Assembly (NCBI GenBank): GCA_025351005.1
Contig: JANXWS010000003.1
Location: forward strand, 62,001 to 126,000
DNA: 64,000 nt
Reading direction: 5' to 3'
From: Pseudomonadota bacterium
Lineage (GTDB): Bacteria > Pseudomonadota > Gammaproteobacteria > Steroidobacterales > Steroidobacteraceae
Shown here: piece after piece, positions 54,120 to 62,540 of the stretch
How positions within the stretch are numbered: the stretch's first letter is position 1
Layout of the letters: every line of letters begins with the position of its first letter
Program-made: the position numbers and the translations under genes
The notes under the pieces: generated by a model
The model's database searches: none
What the model saw: the letters and a program-made list of their open reading frames with translations, nothing else
Told to the model about the DNA's origin: nothing

Positions 54120-55235
54120 TCAGCCGTGCGGGAACGTGTAGGGCTGGTACGGCAGGCCCAGGTCGCGCGCCACCGCCTCGAAGGTCAGCTTGCCGGCGTG
54201 CACGTTGAGGCCGCGGGCAAAGCCCGGATCGCGCGCAAGCGCCCGCTGCCAGCCGAGGTCGGCGAGCGCGCGCACATACGGCAGGGTGGAGTTGGTGAGC
54301 GCGAACGTCGAGGTGCGGGGCACCGCTCCCGGCATGTTGGTCACGCAGTAGTGCACCACGCCGTCGACGACGTAGGTCGGCGAGGCGTGCGTGGTCGGCT
54401 GGCTGGTCTCGAAGCAGCCGCCCTGGTCGATTGCGATGTCGACCAGCACGGTACCAGCCTTCATGCGCTTCACCATCTCGCGGGTCACGAGCTTGGGCGC
54501 CGCGGCGCCGGCGACCAGCACCGCGCCGATGACGAGGTCGGCGTCGAGCACCAGCCGCTCGATCGCGGCGGCCGTCGAGTAGACGGTCTTGATGCTGCTG
54601 CCGAACTGCACGGCGAGCTCGCGCAGCCGCTTCGACGAGCGGTCGACGATGGTGACGTCGGCCTGCATGCCGACCGCCATCTCGGCCGCGTGCGTGCCCG
54701 ACACGCCGCCGCCGATGATGACCACCCGGGCCGGGGGCACGCCCGGCACGCCGCCGAGCAGCACGCCGCAGCCGCCGTTCGCCTTCTGCAGCGAGGTCGC
54801 GCCGACCTGCACCGACATGCGGCCGGCCACCTCGCTCATCGGCGTCAGCAGCGGCAGGCTGCCATCCGCGGCGGTCACCGTCTCGTAGGCGATCGCGGTC
54901 GCACCGGAAGCGATCAACGCCTCGGCCTGCGCCCGGTCGGCCGCCAGGTGCAGGTAGGTAAACAGGACCTGGCCCGCATGCAGCATCCGGCACTCGGCCG
55001 CCTGCGGCTCCTTGACCTTGACGATCAGCTCCGAGGCGGCGAACACGTCCTTCGCGGTCGCGAGGATGCGCGCGCCGACGGCCTGGTACTCGGCGTCGCC
55101 GATGCCGACGCCATCGCCCGCCTGCGACTCGACGCCGACCTCGTGGCCGGCGGCGACCAGCTCGCGCACGCCCGCCGGCGTGAGCCCGACGCGGTACTCG
55201 TGGACCTTGATCTCCTTCGGCACACCGATGCGCAT
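54120..55235 (-). CDS. ald: Alanine dehydrogenase
   Basis: A 371-residue NAD-dependent enzyme deaminating L-alanine to pyruvate. Motifs: [20 protein letters not shown], the substrate-binding VKVKEPQ (Lys) and FTYLHLA (His), NAD-binding [33 protein letters not shown] and [18 protein letters not shown]. The ATG at 55235 gives the exact family N-terminus. It is divergent from an Lrp/AsnC-family gene, the usual local activator of ald, and close to alr, so D-alanine can be racemised and oxidised through this locus. Confidence 0.96.
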   Translation of the reverse strand: MRIGVPKEIKVHEYRVGLTPAGVRELVAAGHEVGVESQAGDGVGIGDAEYQAVGARILATAKDVFAASELIVKVKEPQAAECRMLHAGQVLFTYLHLAADRAQAEALIASGATAIAYETVTAADGSLPLLTPMSEVAGRMSVQVGATSLQKANGGCGVLLGGVPGVPPARVVIIGGGVSGTHAAEMAVGMQADVTIVDRSSKRLRELAVQFGSSIKTVYSTAAAIERLVLDADLVIGAVLVAGAAAPKLVTREMVKRMKAGTVLVDIAIDQGGCFETSQPTTHASPTYVVDGVVHYCVTNMPGAVPRTSTFALTNSTLPYVRALADLGWQRALARDPGFARGLNVHAGKLTFEAVARDLGLPYQPYTFPHG

Positions 55236-55334
55236 CGTGATACCCCTGAGGTCGTGGACGGACCACTGTAGCGAGCGCACGCGCGCAGCCTCTTGCAAAC
55301 GCAGCGCAGCAAACGGCGCTTTCCAGCAAGATTC

Positions 55335-55343
55335 TGCTATAAT
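55335..55343 (+). promoter_or_regulatory. Extended -10 promoter of the Lrp-family gene
   Basis: TGCTATAAT contains a perfect TATAAT with TG extension, 27 bp before the ATG at 55371, in a strikingly AT-rich stretch. The transcript would have a short leader of about 20 bases. Confidence 0.65.
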
Positions 55344-55345
55344 AT

Positions 55346-55360
55346 TTGCATTACACGCAA
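55346..55360. promoter_or_regulatory. Possible Lrp/AsnC operator in the ald-lrp spacer
   Basis: TTGCattacacGCAA is a short inverted repeat overlapping the predicted transcription start of the regulator gene; further TTGC/GCAA half-sites occur at 55293-55296 and 55309-55312. This suits autoregulation and ald control by an Lrp-family protein, but the match is by eye only. Confidence 0.35.
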
Positions 55361-55370
55361 GGATCTGCCG

Positions 55371-55832
55371 ATGGAGCTGGACCGCTACGACCGCGCGCTG
55401 CTGCAGGCGCTGCAGCGCGAGGGCCGCATCACGAACAGCGAACTGGCGGCGCGCGTCAGCCTGTCGGAGTCCGCGTGCCTCAGGCGCATGCGCGCGCTCG
55501 AGGCGACCGGCCTGATCGAGGGCTATGCAGCCATCCTGAACGAGCAGAAGGCCGGCCTCGGGGTCAACGTCTTTGTCAGCATCACGCTCGTCGGCCAGGA
55601 GCGCACCGACCTCGCGGCCTTCGAACAGGCCGTCCGCAAGGTGCCCGAGGTCATGGAGTGCTACCTGATGTCGGGCGAGTACGACTACCTGCTGCGCGTC
55701 GTGGTCGCGGACACGGCCGACTTCGAACGCGTCCACAGCCGCCACCTGACCAGCCTGCCGCACGTGGCACGGGTGCATTCGAGCTTCGCGCTCCGCGCCG
55801 TGCAGAAGTCGCGCGAGCTCCCGGTTCGCTGA
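55371..55832 (+). CDS. Lrp/AsnC-family transcriptional regulator
   Basis: A 153-residue feast/famine regulator: N-terminal HTH (LDRYDRALLQALQREGRITN, LAARVSLSESACLRRMRALE) and C-terminal RAM ligand domain (FVSITL, VMECYLMSGEYDYLLRVV). Such proteins bind amino acids and form octamers. Divergent placement next to ald strongly suggests an alanine-responsive ald activator (AldR/Lrp-type). The ATG at 55371 is preferred, since an upstream in-frame start would include the promoter -10. Confidence 0.93.
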   Translation: MELDRYDRALLQALQREGRITNSELAARVSLSESACLRRMRALEATGLIEGYAAILNEQKAGLGVNVFVSITLVGQERTDLAAFEQAVRKVPEVMECYLMSGEYDYLLRVVVADTADFERVHSRHLTSLPHVARVHSSFALRAVQKSRELPVR

Positions 55833-55878
55833 GGCGGCGGATTCCGGCGCGGCGCGCGGCCGTGTATCCTTGCGATCA

Positions 55879-55966
55879 CTTGCTGGGGTGGCCCGCCCGG
55901 GGGCCTGAGACGCGGTAGCGCCGCGAACCCTTTGAACCTGATCCGGTTAGTACCGGCGTAGGGAGC
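55879..55966 (+). ncRNA. TPP (THI-box) riboswitch
   Basis: All conserved aptamer blocks are present in order: CTGGGGTGGCC (from 55883), GGCCTGAGA (55902-55910), ACCC (55927-55930), GAACCTGAT (55934-55942), GGTTAGTACC, and GCGTAGGGA (55956-55964). A 7-bp GC stem (about 55911-55926) sits between CTGAGA and ACCC. The AGGGAG at 55960-55965 is both the 3' conserved block and the ribosome binding site of the receptor gene, whose ATG starts at 55970, so ligand binding most likely blocks translation initiation. Confidence 0.93.
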
Positions 55967-55969
55967 GCA

Positions 55970-58168
55970 ATGATCCTGCCGACCGTTGCCGTCCGCCGCG
56001 CCGTAGCACCAGCGCTGCTGCTCCCCGCACTCGCGCTCTTTGGCGGCGCGCCGGCACGCGGCGCCGAGGGCGACCTCGGCGAGGTGCTCGTGACTGCGGC
56101 GCTCCGTCCCCTGCCCGCCTCCGCCCTCGCCGCGAGCGTGACCGTGCTCGACGGGGCCACGTTGCAGGACGCCGGGCGCCAGCACCTCGAGGACGTGCTC
56201 GCGCTGGTGCCGAACCTGAACTGGGCCGGCGACACGGCACGACCGCGTTACCTGCAGCTGCGCGGCATCGGCGAGCTGGAGCAGTACCAGGGCGCGCCGA
56301 ACCCCTCGGTCGGCTTCCTGATCGACGACATCGACTTCAGCGGGCTCGGCTCGGCCGCAACCCTGTTCGACGTCGACCGCATCGAGGTGCTGCGCGGCCC
56401 GCAGGGTACGCGCTACGGCGCCAACGCGCTCGCCGGGCTGATCTACGTGACGAGCGCAGCGCCCGAGGACCGCGACGGCGCCCGCATCGAGGTCGGCGCC
56501 GGCGACTACAACACGAGGAGCGTCGGCGCGGTGCTGACGGGGCCCGTGGGCGCGCTCGACTCGGCGTTCCGGCTCGCCGTGCAGCGCGAGACTTCCGACG
56601 GCTTCTACCGCAACGTCTACCTCGGTCGCGAGGACACCAACAACCGCGACGAGCTGACGCTGCGCGGCCGCTGGCGGTTCCAGCCATCCGAGCGGCTGCG
56701 CATCGACCTCGCGGCGCTGCACGTGCAGATCGACGACGGCTACGACGCGTTCGCGCCGGACAACACGCGCAGCACGCATTCGGACCAGCCGGGCGTCGAC
56801 GCGCAGCACTCGACCGGCGTCGCGCTCAAGGTCGCCTACGCGGCCCCGGACGCCGCGACGCTGACGGGCATCGCCACCTACGCCGAGACGCGCGTCAAGT
56901 ACGGCTTCGACGGCGACTGGGGCAATCCGCAGTACTGGGCGCCGTACGTCAACAGCTTCACCGAGTTGCAGTACCGCCATCGGCACACGGCGAGCGTCGA
57001 GCTCAGGCTCGGGACCTCGCCCGAGCGCGGGCTCGCGTGGCTCGTCGGCGCCTACGCGCAGCAGCTGCGCGAGACGCTCGACGACGCGAGTGCCGGCAAC
57101 TCGTACGATCCGCTCAACGGCGCCTATGCCCAGGACACGGTCGTCGACAGCGCCTACCGGGCGCGCAACGTGGCGCTCTTCGGCATGCTCGACGGCGACC
57201 TCGGCCGGCGCCTGCGCTGGTCGCTCGGCCTGCGCGGCGAGACGCGCCGGGCCGACTATCAGGACCTGACCCACGACTTCATCGCCGGCACCGTCCTCGG
57301 CAACAACTTCGGGCCCAGCGACCGTCTGTGGGGCGGGCACGGCTCCCTGACCTACCGCCTGGCGCCCGCCTCGAGCCTGTACATGCAGATCGCACGCGGC
57401 TACAAGGCGGGCGGCTTCAACCTGAGCCAGGGGCTGCAGCCCGACCAGATCCTGTTTCGGCCGGAGGCCGACTGGAACGTGGAGGCCGGCTACAAGGCGA
57501 CCTCGCCCGACCGCGCGCTCAGCCTGACCGCGGACCTGTTCTGGCTCGATCGCAGCGACGCGCAGATCAAGACCAGCCAGCAGAGCGACCCGACCAACCC
57601 CAACACGTTCATCTACTACACCGGCAACGCCCGGCGCGGCCGCGACTACGGCGCCGAGGGCTCGCTCCGCTGGCAGCTGCTGCCGCGGCTGTCGCTCGGC
57701 GGGGCACTCGGCCTGCTGCGGACCTCGTTCGAGGATCTCGCCGGGGTCGGCGCCGCGGGCACCACGAGCGTGTCACGCGAGCTCGCCAACGCGCCGCACT
57801 GGCAGGCGGCCGTCGACGCCGCATATCGCGCGCCGGGCGGCGCGTTCGCGCGGCTCGACGTCACCGGCATGGGCGCCTACTACTTCGACCTGCCGCCGAA
57901 CCCGACCCGCTCTCGTCCGTACGGCCTCGTCAACAGCCGCATCGGCTGGGAGTCCGCGCGCTGGTCCGTGTCGCTGTGGGGCCGCAACCTGCTCAACCGC
58001 GACTACCCGGTGCGCGGCTTCTACTTCGGGCTCGAGCCACCTTACTACCCGAACAAGCTGTACCTGCAGCTCGGCGACCCGCGCACGGTCGGCTTGAGCG
58101 TGGTCCTGCGCATCGGCGGCGAGGCGGACGGCCGCGGACGTCAACCGGCCGCCGGCGCCTCGCGGTAG
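55970..58168 (+). CDS. TPP-riboswitch-controlled TonB-dependent receptor (probable thiamine uptake)
   Basis: A 732-residue outer-membrane receptor. A signal peptide ends near GAPARGAEG; TonB-box-like EVLVTAALRPLPAS; plug domain with DRIEVLRGPQGTRYGANALAG (about 140-160); barrel with VYLGREDTNNRDELTLRGRW and the late GRNLLNRDYPVRGFYFGLEP. Being directly under a thiamine pyrophosphate riboswitch, it most likely imports thiamine or a thiamine precursor or phosphate using TonB/ExbBD energy. The SD is inside the riboswitch. The 3' end overlaps alr by 28 bp, tail to tail. Confidence 0.92.
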   Translation: MILPTVAVRRAVAPALLLPALALFGGAPARGAEGDLGEVLVTAALRPLPASALAASVTVLDGATLQDAGRQHLEDVLALVPNLNWAGDTARPRYLQLRGIGELEQYQGAPNPSVGFLIDDIDFSGLGSAATLFDVDRIEVLRGPQGTRYGANALAGLIYVTSAAPEDRDGARIEVGAGDYNTRSVGAVLTGPVGALDSAFRLAVQRETSDGFYRNVYLGREDTNNRDELTLRGRWRFQPSERLRIDLAALHVQIDDGYDAFAPDNTRSTHSDQPGVDAQHSTGVALKVAYAAPDAATLTGIATYAETRVKYGFDGDWGNPQYWAPYVNSFTELQYRHRHTASVELRLGTSPERGLAWLVGAYAQQLRETLDDASAGNSYDPLNGAYAQDTVVDSAYRARNVALFGMLDGDLGRRLRWSLGLRGETRRADYQDLTHDFIAGTVLGNNFGPSDRLWGGHGSLTYRLAPASSLYMQIARGYKAGGFNLSQGLQPDQILFRPEADWNVEAGYKATSPDRALSLTADLFWLDRSDAQIKTSQQSDPTNPNTFIYYTGNARRGRDYGAEGSLRWQLLPRLSLGGALGLLRTSFEDLAGVGAAGTTSVSRELANAPHWQAAVDAAYRAPGGAFARLDVTGMGAYYFDLPPNPTRSRPYGLVNSRIGWESARWSVSLWGRNLLNRDYPVRGFYFGLEPPYYPNKLYLQLGDPRTVGLSVVLRIGGEADGRGRQPAAGASR

Positions 58169-59241
58169 CGGCGCGGCAGCCGGCTCGAGAGCCGCGTCAG
58201 GATCTCGTAGCCGATCGTGCCGGCGAGCTCCGCGGCCGCCTCGAGCGGCACGCCGCCGCCGAGCAGGTCGACGCCATCGCCGACGGCGAGCGCACCGTCC
58301 GGGAGGCCCGTGACGTCGAGCGTGGTCAGGTCCATCGACACCCGCCCCACGACCGGCACGCGCCGTCCGGACGCGAACGCAAAGCCGCAATTACCGAGCG
58401 CGCGCGGGTAACCGTCGGCGTAGCCGGCGCCGACCGTCGCGATCCGGCAGGGTCCGTCGGCCCGCCAGCTCGCCCCGTAGCCGACGGTCGCGCCCGGGGC
58501 GACGGTGCGGATCTGCAGCACGCGCGCCTCGAGGCGCACGACCTCGCGGAGCCCGTCCGGACGATCGGGGAATGGCCGGCCGCCGTAGAGGGCGAGCCCG
58601 GGCCGCACCAGGTCACCGCGGAACTCCCCGTCAAGCAAGGTGCCGGCGGAGTTGCCGATGCTGGTCGGAGCCTCCGGCAGCCGGGCCCGCAGCGCCGCGA
58701 AGCGCTGGAGCTGCAGCCGGTTGAGCGGGTGGCCGGGCTCCTCGGCGCAGGCCAGGTGCGTCATCACGAGCGCGAGCCCGAGGCCACGCATGAGCCGGTC
58801 GGCGGCGACCAGCGCCTCCACGTCGGCCGCGTCGAGGCCTGCGCGCATCATGCCGGTGTCGAGCTGGAGCGCAGCCGGCGCACGGCCGGCGGCGCCGACC
58901 CACTCGGCGACCTCGGCGACGGTGTTCAGCACCGGTATCAGCCGCGCCGCGACGCAGCCCTCGACCGCGCCGGCAGCACCCTCGAGCACGTAGACGCGCA
59001 CGGCAGGCAGCAGCGCCCGCAACTCGAGGCCCTCGGCCATCGAGGTCACGAAGAACGTGTCGCAGCCAGCCGCCGCGAGACAGCCGGCGACGGGACCCAC
59101 TCCGAGGCCGTAGGCGTTTGCCTTGACGACCGCGGCGACGCCGGCGGGAGCGGCAATCCGGCCGAGCGTGCGGAAGTTGTCGGCCAGCGCCTCCAGGTCG
59201 ACATGCAGGACGGCCGGCGGTGCGTACGGGAACTCGTTCAA
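58141..59241 (-). CDS. alr: Alanine racemase
   Basis: A 366-residue PLP enzyme interconverting L- and D-alanine for peptidoglycan or for D-alanine catabolism. PLP lysine Lys-40 (VVKANAYGLG), catalytic Tyr region GYGASWRADGP, LDTGMMRAG, SIGNSAGTLL, VRPGLALYGG and VSMDLTTLDVT are all intact. Proximity to ald and its regulator suggests the catabolic (DadX-like) role, but the sequence alone cannot tell DadX from Alr. It overlaps the thiamine receptor gene tail to tail. Confidence 0.95.
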   Translation of the reverse strand: MNEFPYAPPAVLHVDLEALADNFRTLGRIAAPAGVAAVVKANAYGLGVGPVAGCLAAAGCDTFFVTSMAEGLELRALLPAVRVYVLEGAAGAVEGCVAARLIPVLNTVAEVAEWVGAAGRAPAALQLDTGMMRAGLDAADVEALVAADRLMRGLGLALVMTHLACAEEPGHPLNRLQLQRFAALRARLPEAPTSIGNSAGTLLDGEFRGDLVRPGLALYGGRPFPDRPDGLREVVRLEARVLQIRTVAPGATVGYGASWRADGPCRIATVGAGYADGYPRALGNCGFAFASGRRVPVVGRVSMDLTTLDVTGLPDGALAVGDGVDLLGGGVPLEAAAELAGTIGYEILTRLSSRLPRRYREAPAAG

Positions 59242-59372
59242 GCAGCGATCCAGGGCCCCGGGCGGTGGCTCGGCAGTCTACGGACTCCCAGGGTCCGGCG
59301 GGACGGCGGTTTTGGCGGTGGGCCGGCGTCTGCTAGCGTAGGCACCCGACCGTATGTCCGCCGGAGCCCGCG

Positions 59373-59750
59373 ATGAACGCCCAGACCGAAGCCCGCTTCG
59401 ATGCCACCAGCCTCTACCGCGAGGAGAGCTATACGGACCGTCGGGTCGGCACCCTGCGCGTGCTCGTGCCGGTCAAGACCGACGGCGCCGTCGACCCGGC
59501 GCGCGCGACGGTTTACGTCGGCCAGATCTCGGTCATGACGCCGATGGGCACGCTGCCGATCAGCTTCGAGATCGACAGCCCCACGCTCGCCGGCGCGATC
59601 GAGAAGTTCGCCGAGGGCGCGCGCGTCGCGGTCGACGACACGATGCGGGAACTGCAGCAGCTGCGGCGCGAGACCGCGTCCGGGATCGTCATTCCCGAAC
59701 CCGGGAGCGTGCCGCCGCCGGCTCCCGGCGGCCGCATCCGGTTGCCGTGA
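59373..59750 (+). CDS. Conserved-looking small protein of unknown function
   Basis: A 125-residue soluble protein without signal peptide or membrane segment. It has a beta-rich centre (TLRVLVPVKTDG, ATVYVGQISVMTPMGTLPIS, FEIDSPTLAGAIEKFAEGAR), a helix (VDDTMRELQQLRRETASG) and a Pro/Gly-rich end. I do not recognise a family. ATG at 59373 fits codon usage. It is 16 bp before modB and occupies the place where modA is normally found, yet has no resemblance to a periplasmic binding protein. Confidence 0.75.
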   Translation: MNAQTEARFDATSLYREESYTDRRVGTLRVLVPVKTDGAVDPARATVYVGQISVMTPMGTLPISFEIDSPTLAGAIEKFAEGARVAVDDTMRELQQLRRETASGIVIPEPGSVPPPAPGGRIRLP

Positions 59751-59766
59751 CGGCGCCGGCGCGGCC

Positions 59767-60453
59767 GTGCTGACCGCGGCGGAACTCGAGGCGCTGCGGG
59801 TCAGCCTCATCGTCGCCGCCGAGAGCGTTGCCTGCAGCCTGCCGCTCGCCATTGCCATCGCCTGGCTGCTGGTGCGCGCCCGCTTCGCCGGCCGCCCGCT
59901 GCTCGACGCGTTCGTGCACCTGCCGCTGGTACTACCGCCGGTCGTGGTCGGGTACCTGCTGCTGCTGGCCTTCGGCGTCCGCGGGCCGATCGGCGCCTGG
60001 CTGCATGCGAGCTTCGGGATACGGCTCGCATTCACGACCGCGGGCGCCGCGCTCGCCACCGCCGTCATGAGCTTCCCGCTGATGGTGCGGGCGATCCGCC
60101 TGTCGCTCGAGGGCGTGCACCCGGGGCTGGAGGAGGCGGCGCGGACGCTGGGCGCCGGCCAGATCGACCGCTTCCTGAGCGTGACCCTGCCGTTGATGGC
60201 GCCCGGCATCCTGGCAGGCGCCGTCACGGCATTCGCCGCCGGGCTCGGCGAGTTCGGCGCCGTGATCACCTTCGCCGCAAACATCCCCGGCGCGACGCGC
60301 ACGCTGCCGCTCGCGCTCTATACCGCGATCCAGTCGCCGGACGGTGATGTCGCGGCGGCGCGGCTCGCGGCGCTGTCGTTCGCGCTCGGCCTCGCCGGCC
60401 TCGTGGCCGCCGAGCTGCTCGCGCGGCGCCTGCGCGCGCGCCTCGGTCCCTGA
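59767..60453 (+). CDS. modB: Molybdate ABC transporter permease ModB
   Basis: A 228-residue inner-membrane permease with five membrane segments. The ABC-permease EAA loop is LEEAARTLGAGQIDRFLSVTLPLMAPGILAG (about 118-148), matching ModB, as do LVLPPVVVGYLLLLAFG and FAAGLGEFGAVITFAANIPG. The GTG start at 59767 gives the usual length. It is 2 bp upstream of modC. The periplasmic binding protein gene modA is missing from the operon. Confidence 0.94.
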   Translation: MLTAAELEALRVSLIVAAESVACSLPLAIAIAWLLVRARFAGRPLLDAFVHLPLVLPPVVVGYLLLLAFGVRGPIGAWLHASFGIRLAFTTAGAALATAVMSFPLMVRAIRLSLEGVHPGLEEAARTLGAGQIDRFLSVTLPLMAPGILAGAVTAFAAGLGEFGAVITFAANIPGATRTLPLALYTAIQSPDGDVAAARLAALSFALGLAGLVAAELLARRLRARLGP

Positions 60454-60455
60454 CG

Positions 60456-61655
60456 ATGCTCGACGTCGACGTCACCGCCACGCGCGGGTCCTTCGCGCTC
60501 CGCGCCCGCTTCCGCGCCCCGACGCCCGGCATCACTGCGCTCTTCGGCCCGTCGGGCGCCGGCAAGAGCACGCTCGTACACGCGCTCGCGGGGCTCGTCC
60601 CGGCTGCGGGGCGCGTGCAGCTCGACGAGGCGACGTGGCTCGACACCGCCGCCGGCACCGACGTTGCGGCCGAACGGCGCCGCATCGGTTACGTGTTCCA
60701 GGACGCGCGGCTGTTCCCGCACCTCGATGTCGAAGACAACCTGCTCTACGGACTGCGCCGCGCGCCGCCGTGCGACCACTACGCCCGCCGCGACGAGATC
60801 GTCGCCCTGCTCGGGCTCGGCACGCTGCTCGAGCGCCGCGCGCACCAGCTCTCCGGCGGCGAGCGCCAGCGCGTGGCACTCGGCCGCGCGCTGCTCGCGC
60901 AGCCGCGCCTGCTGCTGCTCGACGAGCCGCTCGCCTCGATCGACGTCGCGCGCCGTGACGAGGTGTTGCCCTACCTCGAGTCGCTGCGCGACCGCTATTC
61001 GATTCCGATGCTGTACGTCAGCCACCAGTACGACGAGGTGTTGCGCCTCGCGACCCACGTCGTGCTGCTCGCCGACGGCCGCGTGCTCGCTGCCGGCACG
61101 CCCGCCGCGATCAGCGTCGACCCCGCGCTGCGGCCGCTGGTAGGCGTGGACGGCGTCGGCAGCGTCATCGACACCGAGGTGATCGCGACCGACCCGGCGG
61201 GCACGCTCGCGACGCTCGCGATCGGCACCGGTCGGCTGCGCGTCGCGGTCGCGGATGCGGGTGTCGGTGCGCGGGTGCGTCTGCAGGTGCTCGCGCGCGA
61301 CGTGATCCTCGCGACCGAGCCGCCGCATGCGTTGTCGGTGCGCAACGTGCTCGAGGGCACGCTCGCAGAGCTCGTCGACGAAGGGCCGGACGCGGTGCTG
61401 GCCGGCATCGAGATCGAAGGAGTGCGGCTGCTCGCGCGCATCACGCACGCCGCGGTGACGGAGCTCGGGCTATCGCCTGGCCTGCGGGTATGGGCGCTGG
61501 TCAAGGCCGCTTCGCTGCGCGGCCACGTCTACGCCCGGCCGGCCGCGGACGCCGCCGACCGGCGCGGCCTCGCTGCCGGCTCGCCGGACGGCCACGCCCG
61601 CCGCCCGGCCGAAAACGAAAAGGGCCGCCGAGGCGACCCTTCTCTGGAACGTTAG
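60456..61655 (+). CDS. modC: Molybdate ABC transporter ATP-binding protein ModC
   Basis: A 399-residue ATPase energising molybdate import. Walker A GPSGAGKST (30-38), Q-loop FQDARLFPHL, signature LSGGERQRVALGRALLAQP, Walker B LLLLDEPLASID and switch His in VSHQYDE are intact. The C-terminal molbindin (TOBE) domain (about 290-360: SVRNVLEGTLAELVDEGP, GLRVWALVKAASL) binds oxyanions. The last 40 residues are an unusual charged tail, and their codons include the intrinsic terminator of the opposite-strand RRM gene. Usual ModC length is about 350-360, so the tail is an extension. Confidence 0.95.
   Translation: MLDVDVTATRGSFALRARFRAPTPGITALFGPSGAGKSTLVHALAGLVPAAGRVQLDEATWLDTAAGTDVAAERRRIGYVFQDARLFPHLDVEDNLLYGLRRAPPCDHYARRDEIVALLGLGTLLERRAHQLSGGERQRVALGRALLAQPRLLLLDEPLASIDVARRDEVLPYLESLRDRYSIPMLYVSHQYDEVLRLATHVVLLADGRVLAAGTPAAISVDPALRPLVGVDGVGSVIDTEVIATDPAGTLATLAIGTGRLRVAVADAGVGARVRLQVLARDVILATEPPHALSVRNVLEGTLAELVDEGPDAVLAGIEIEGVRLLARITHAAVTELGLSPGLRVWALVKAASLRGHVYARPAADAADRRGLAAGSPDGHARRPAENEKGRRGDPSLER
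61611..61641 (-). terminator. Intrinsic terminator of the RRM gene, inside the modC 3' end
   Basis: Read on the minus strand: AAGGGTCGCCTCGGCGGCCCTT forms a stem (AAGGG/CCCTT plus CGC/GCG) and is followed by TTTTCGTTTTC. It lies 43 bp beyond the RRM stop codon and within the last modC codons. Confidence 0.75.
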
Positions 61656-61683
61656 CGCGCGACCTGGCGGTCGCGCACGCGGC

Positions 61684-62001
<318 letters not shown>

Positions 62002-62540
62002 TGTTGCGATCACTCACTAACGAGGTCCTGCGCGCGGTACGAGGCCGCGACACGAAGGACCGGAACTGACTGCGGCGCGCCAGCCTCCAGGGCGACGACA
62101 CGCGGCCGGCGACACCGGAGGCGGATGCAACCGCCACCCTGGATCGGACACGCTTCGCTTTTGATGTCAGCGCCGGACCCGGAGAGCCGAGTAGCGGGGA
62201 GGCAGAAAAAGGAGGAAGGAGCACGAGCCGGAGCGCACCCTACCGGAATATCGGGGCAAATACCACTAGTTACGCCCGTCCTGGCGACCTCGGACCACGC
62301 CGCCGGCGGCGCTGGAACCAGCCATCCGTGGCCGCCGCCCGGGCGGGTGACAATAAGAGAGTGCGCCACCCTGGCGACCGCCGGTCCGGTCGTGGACGGG
62401 TCCCGGGGCGCCCCGTCTGCCTACCCGCACTCGGCCTCGGTCCGGCCGGACCGCCGGTTATCGCCCCATAACGACAAAGCGTTTCTCGCCGCGGATGCGG
62501 CTCCTTAGCATCCTCCCAAGCCTGCCGCCCCGAGGATCCC
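62002..62540. other. 539-bp divergent region without a gene
   Basis: This region separates the RRM gene (minus) from cysJ (plus). No open frame with protein-family character, RNA gene or known riboswitch is seen. The side next to the RRM gene could carry a long 5' leader of the kind used by cold-inducible genes; AT-richer words near 62253-62277 (ggaatatcggggcaaataccactag) and 62462-62495 (cataacgacaaagcgtttctcg) are possible promoters. Confidence 0.5.
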
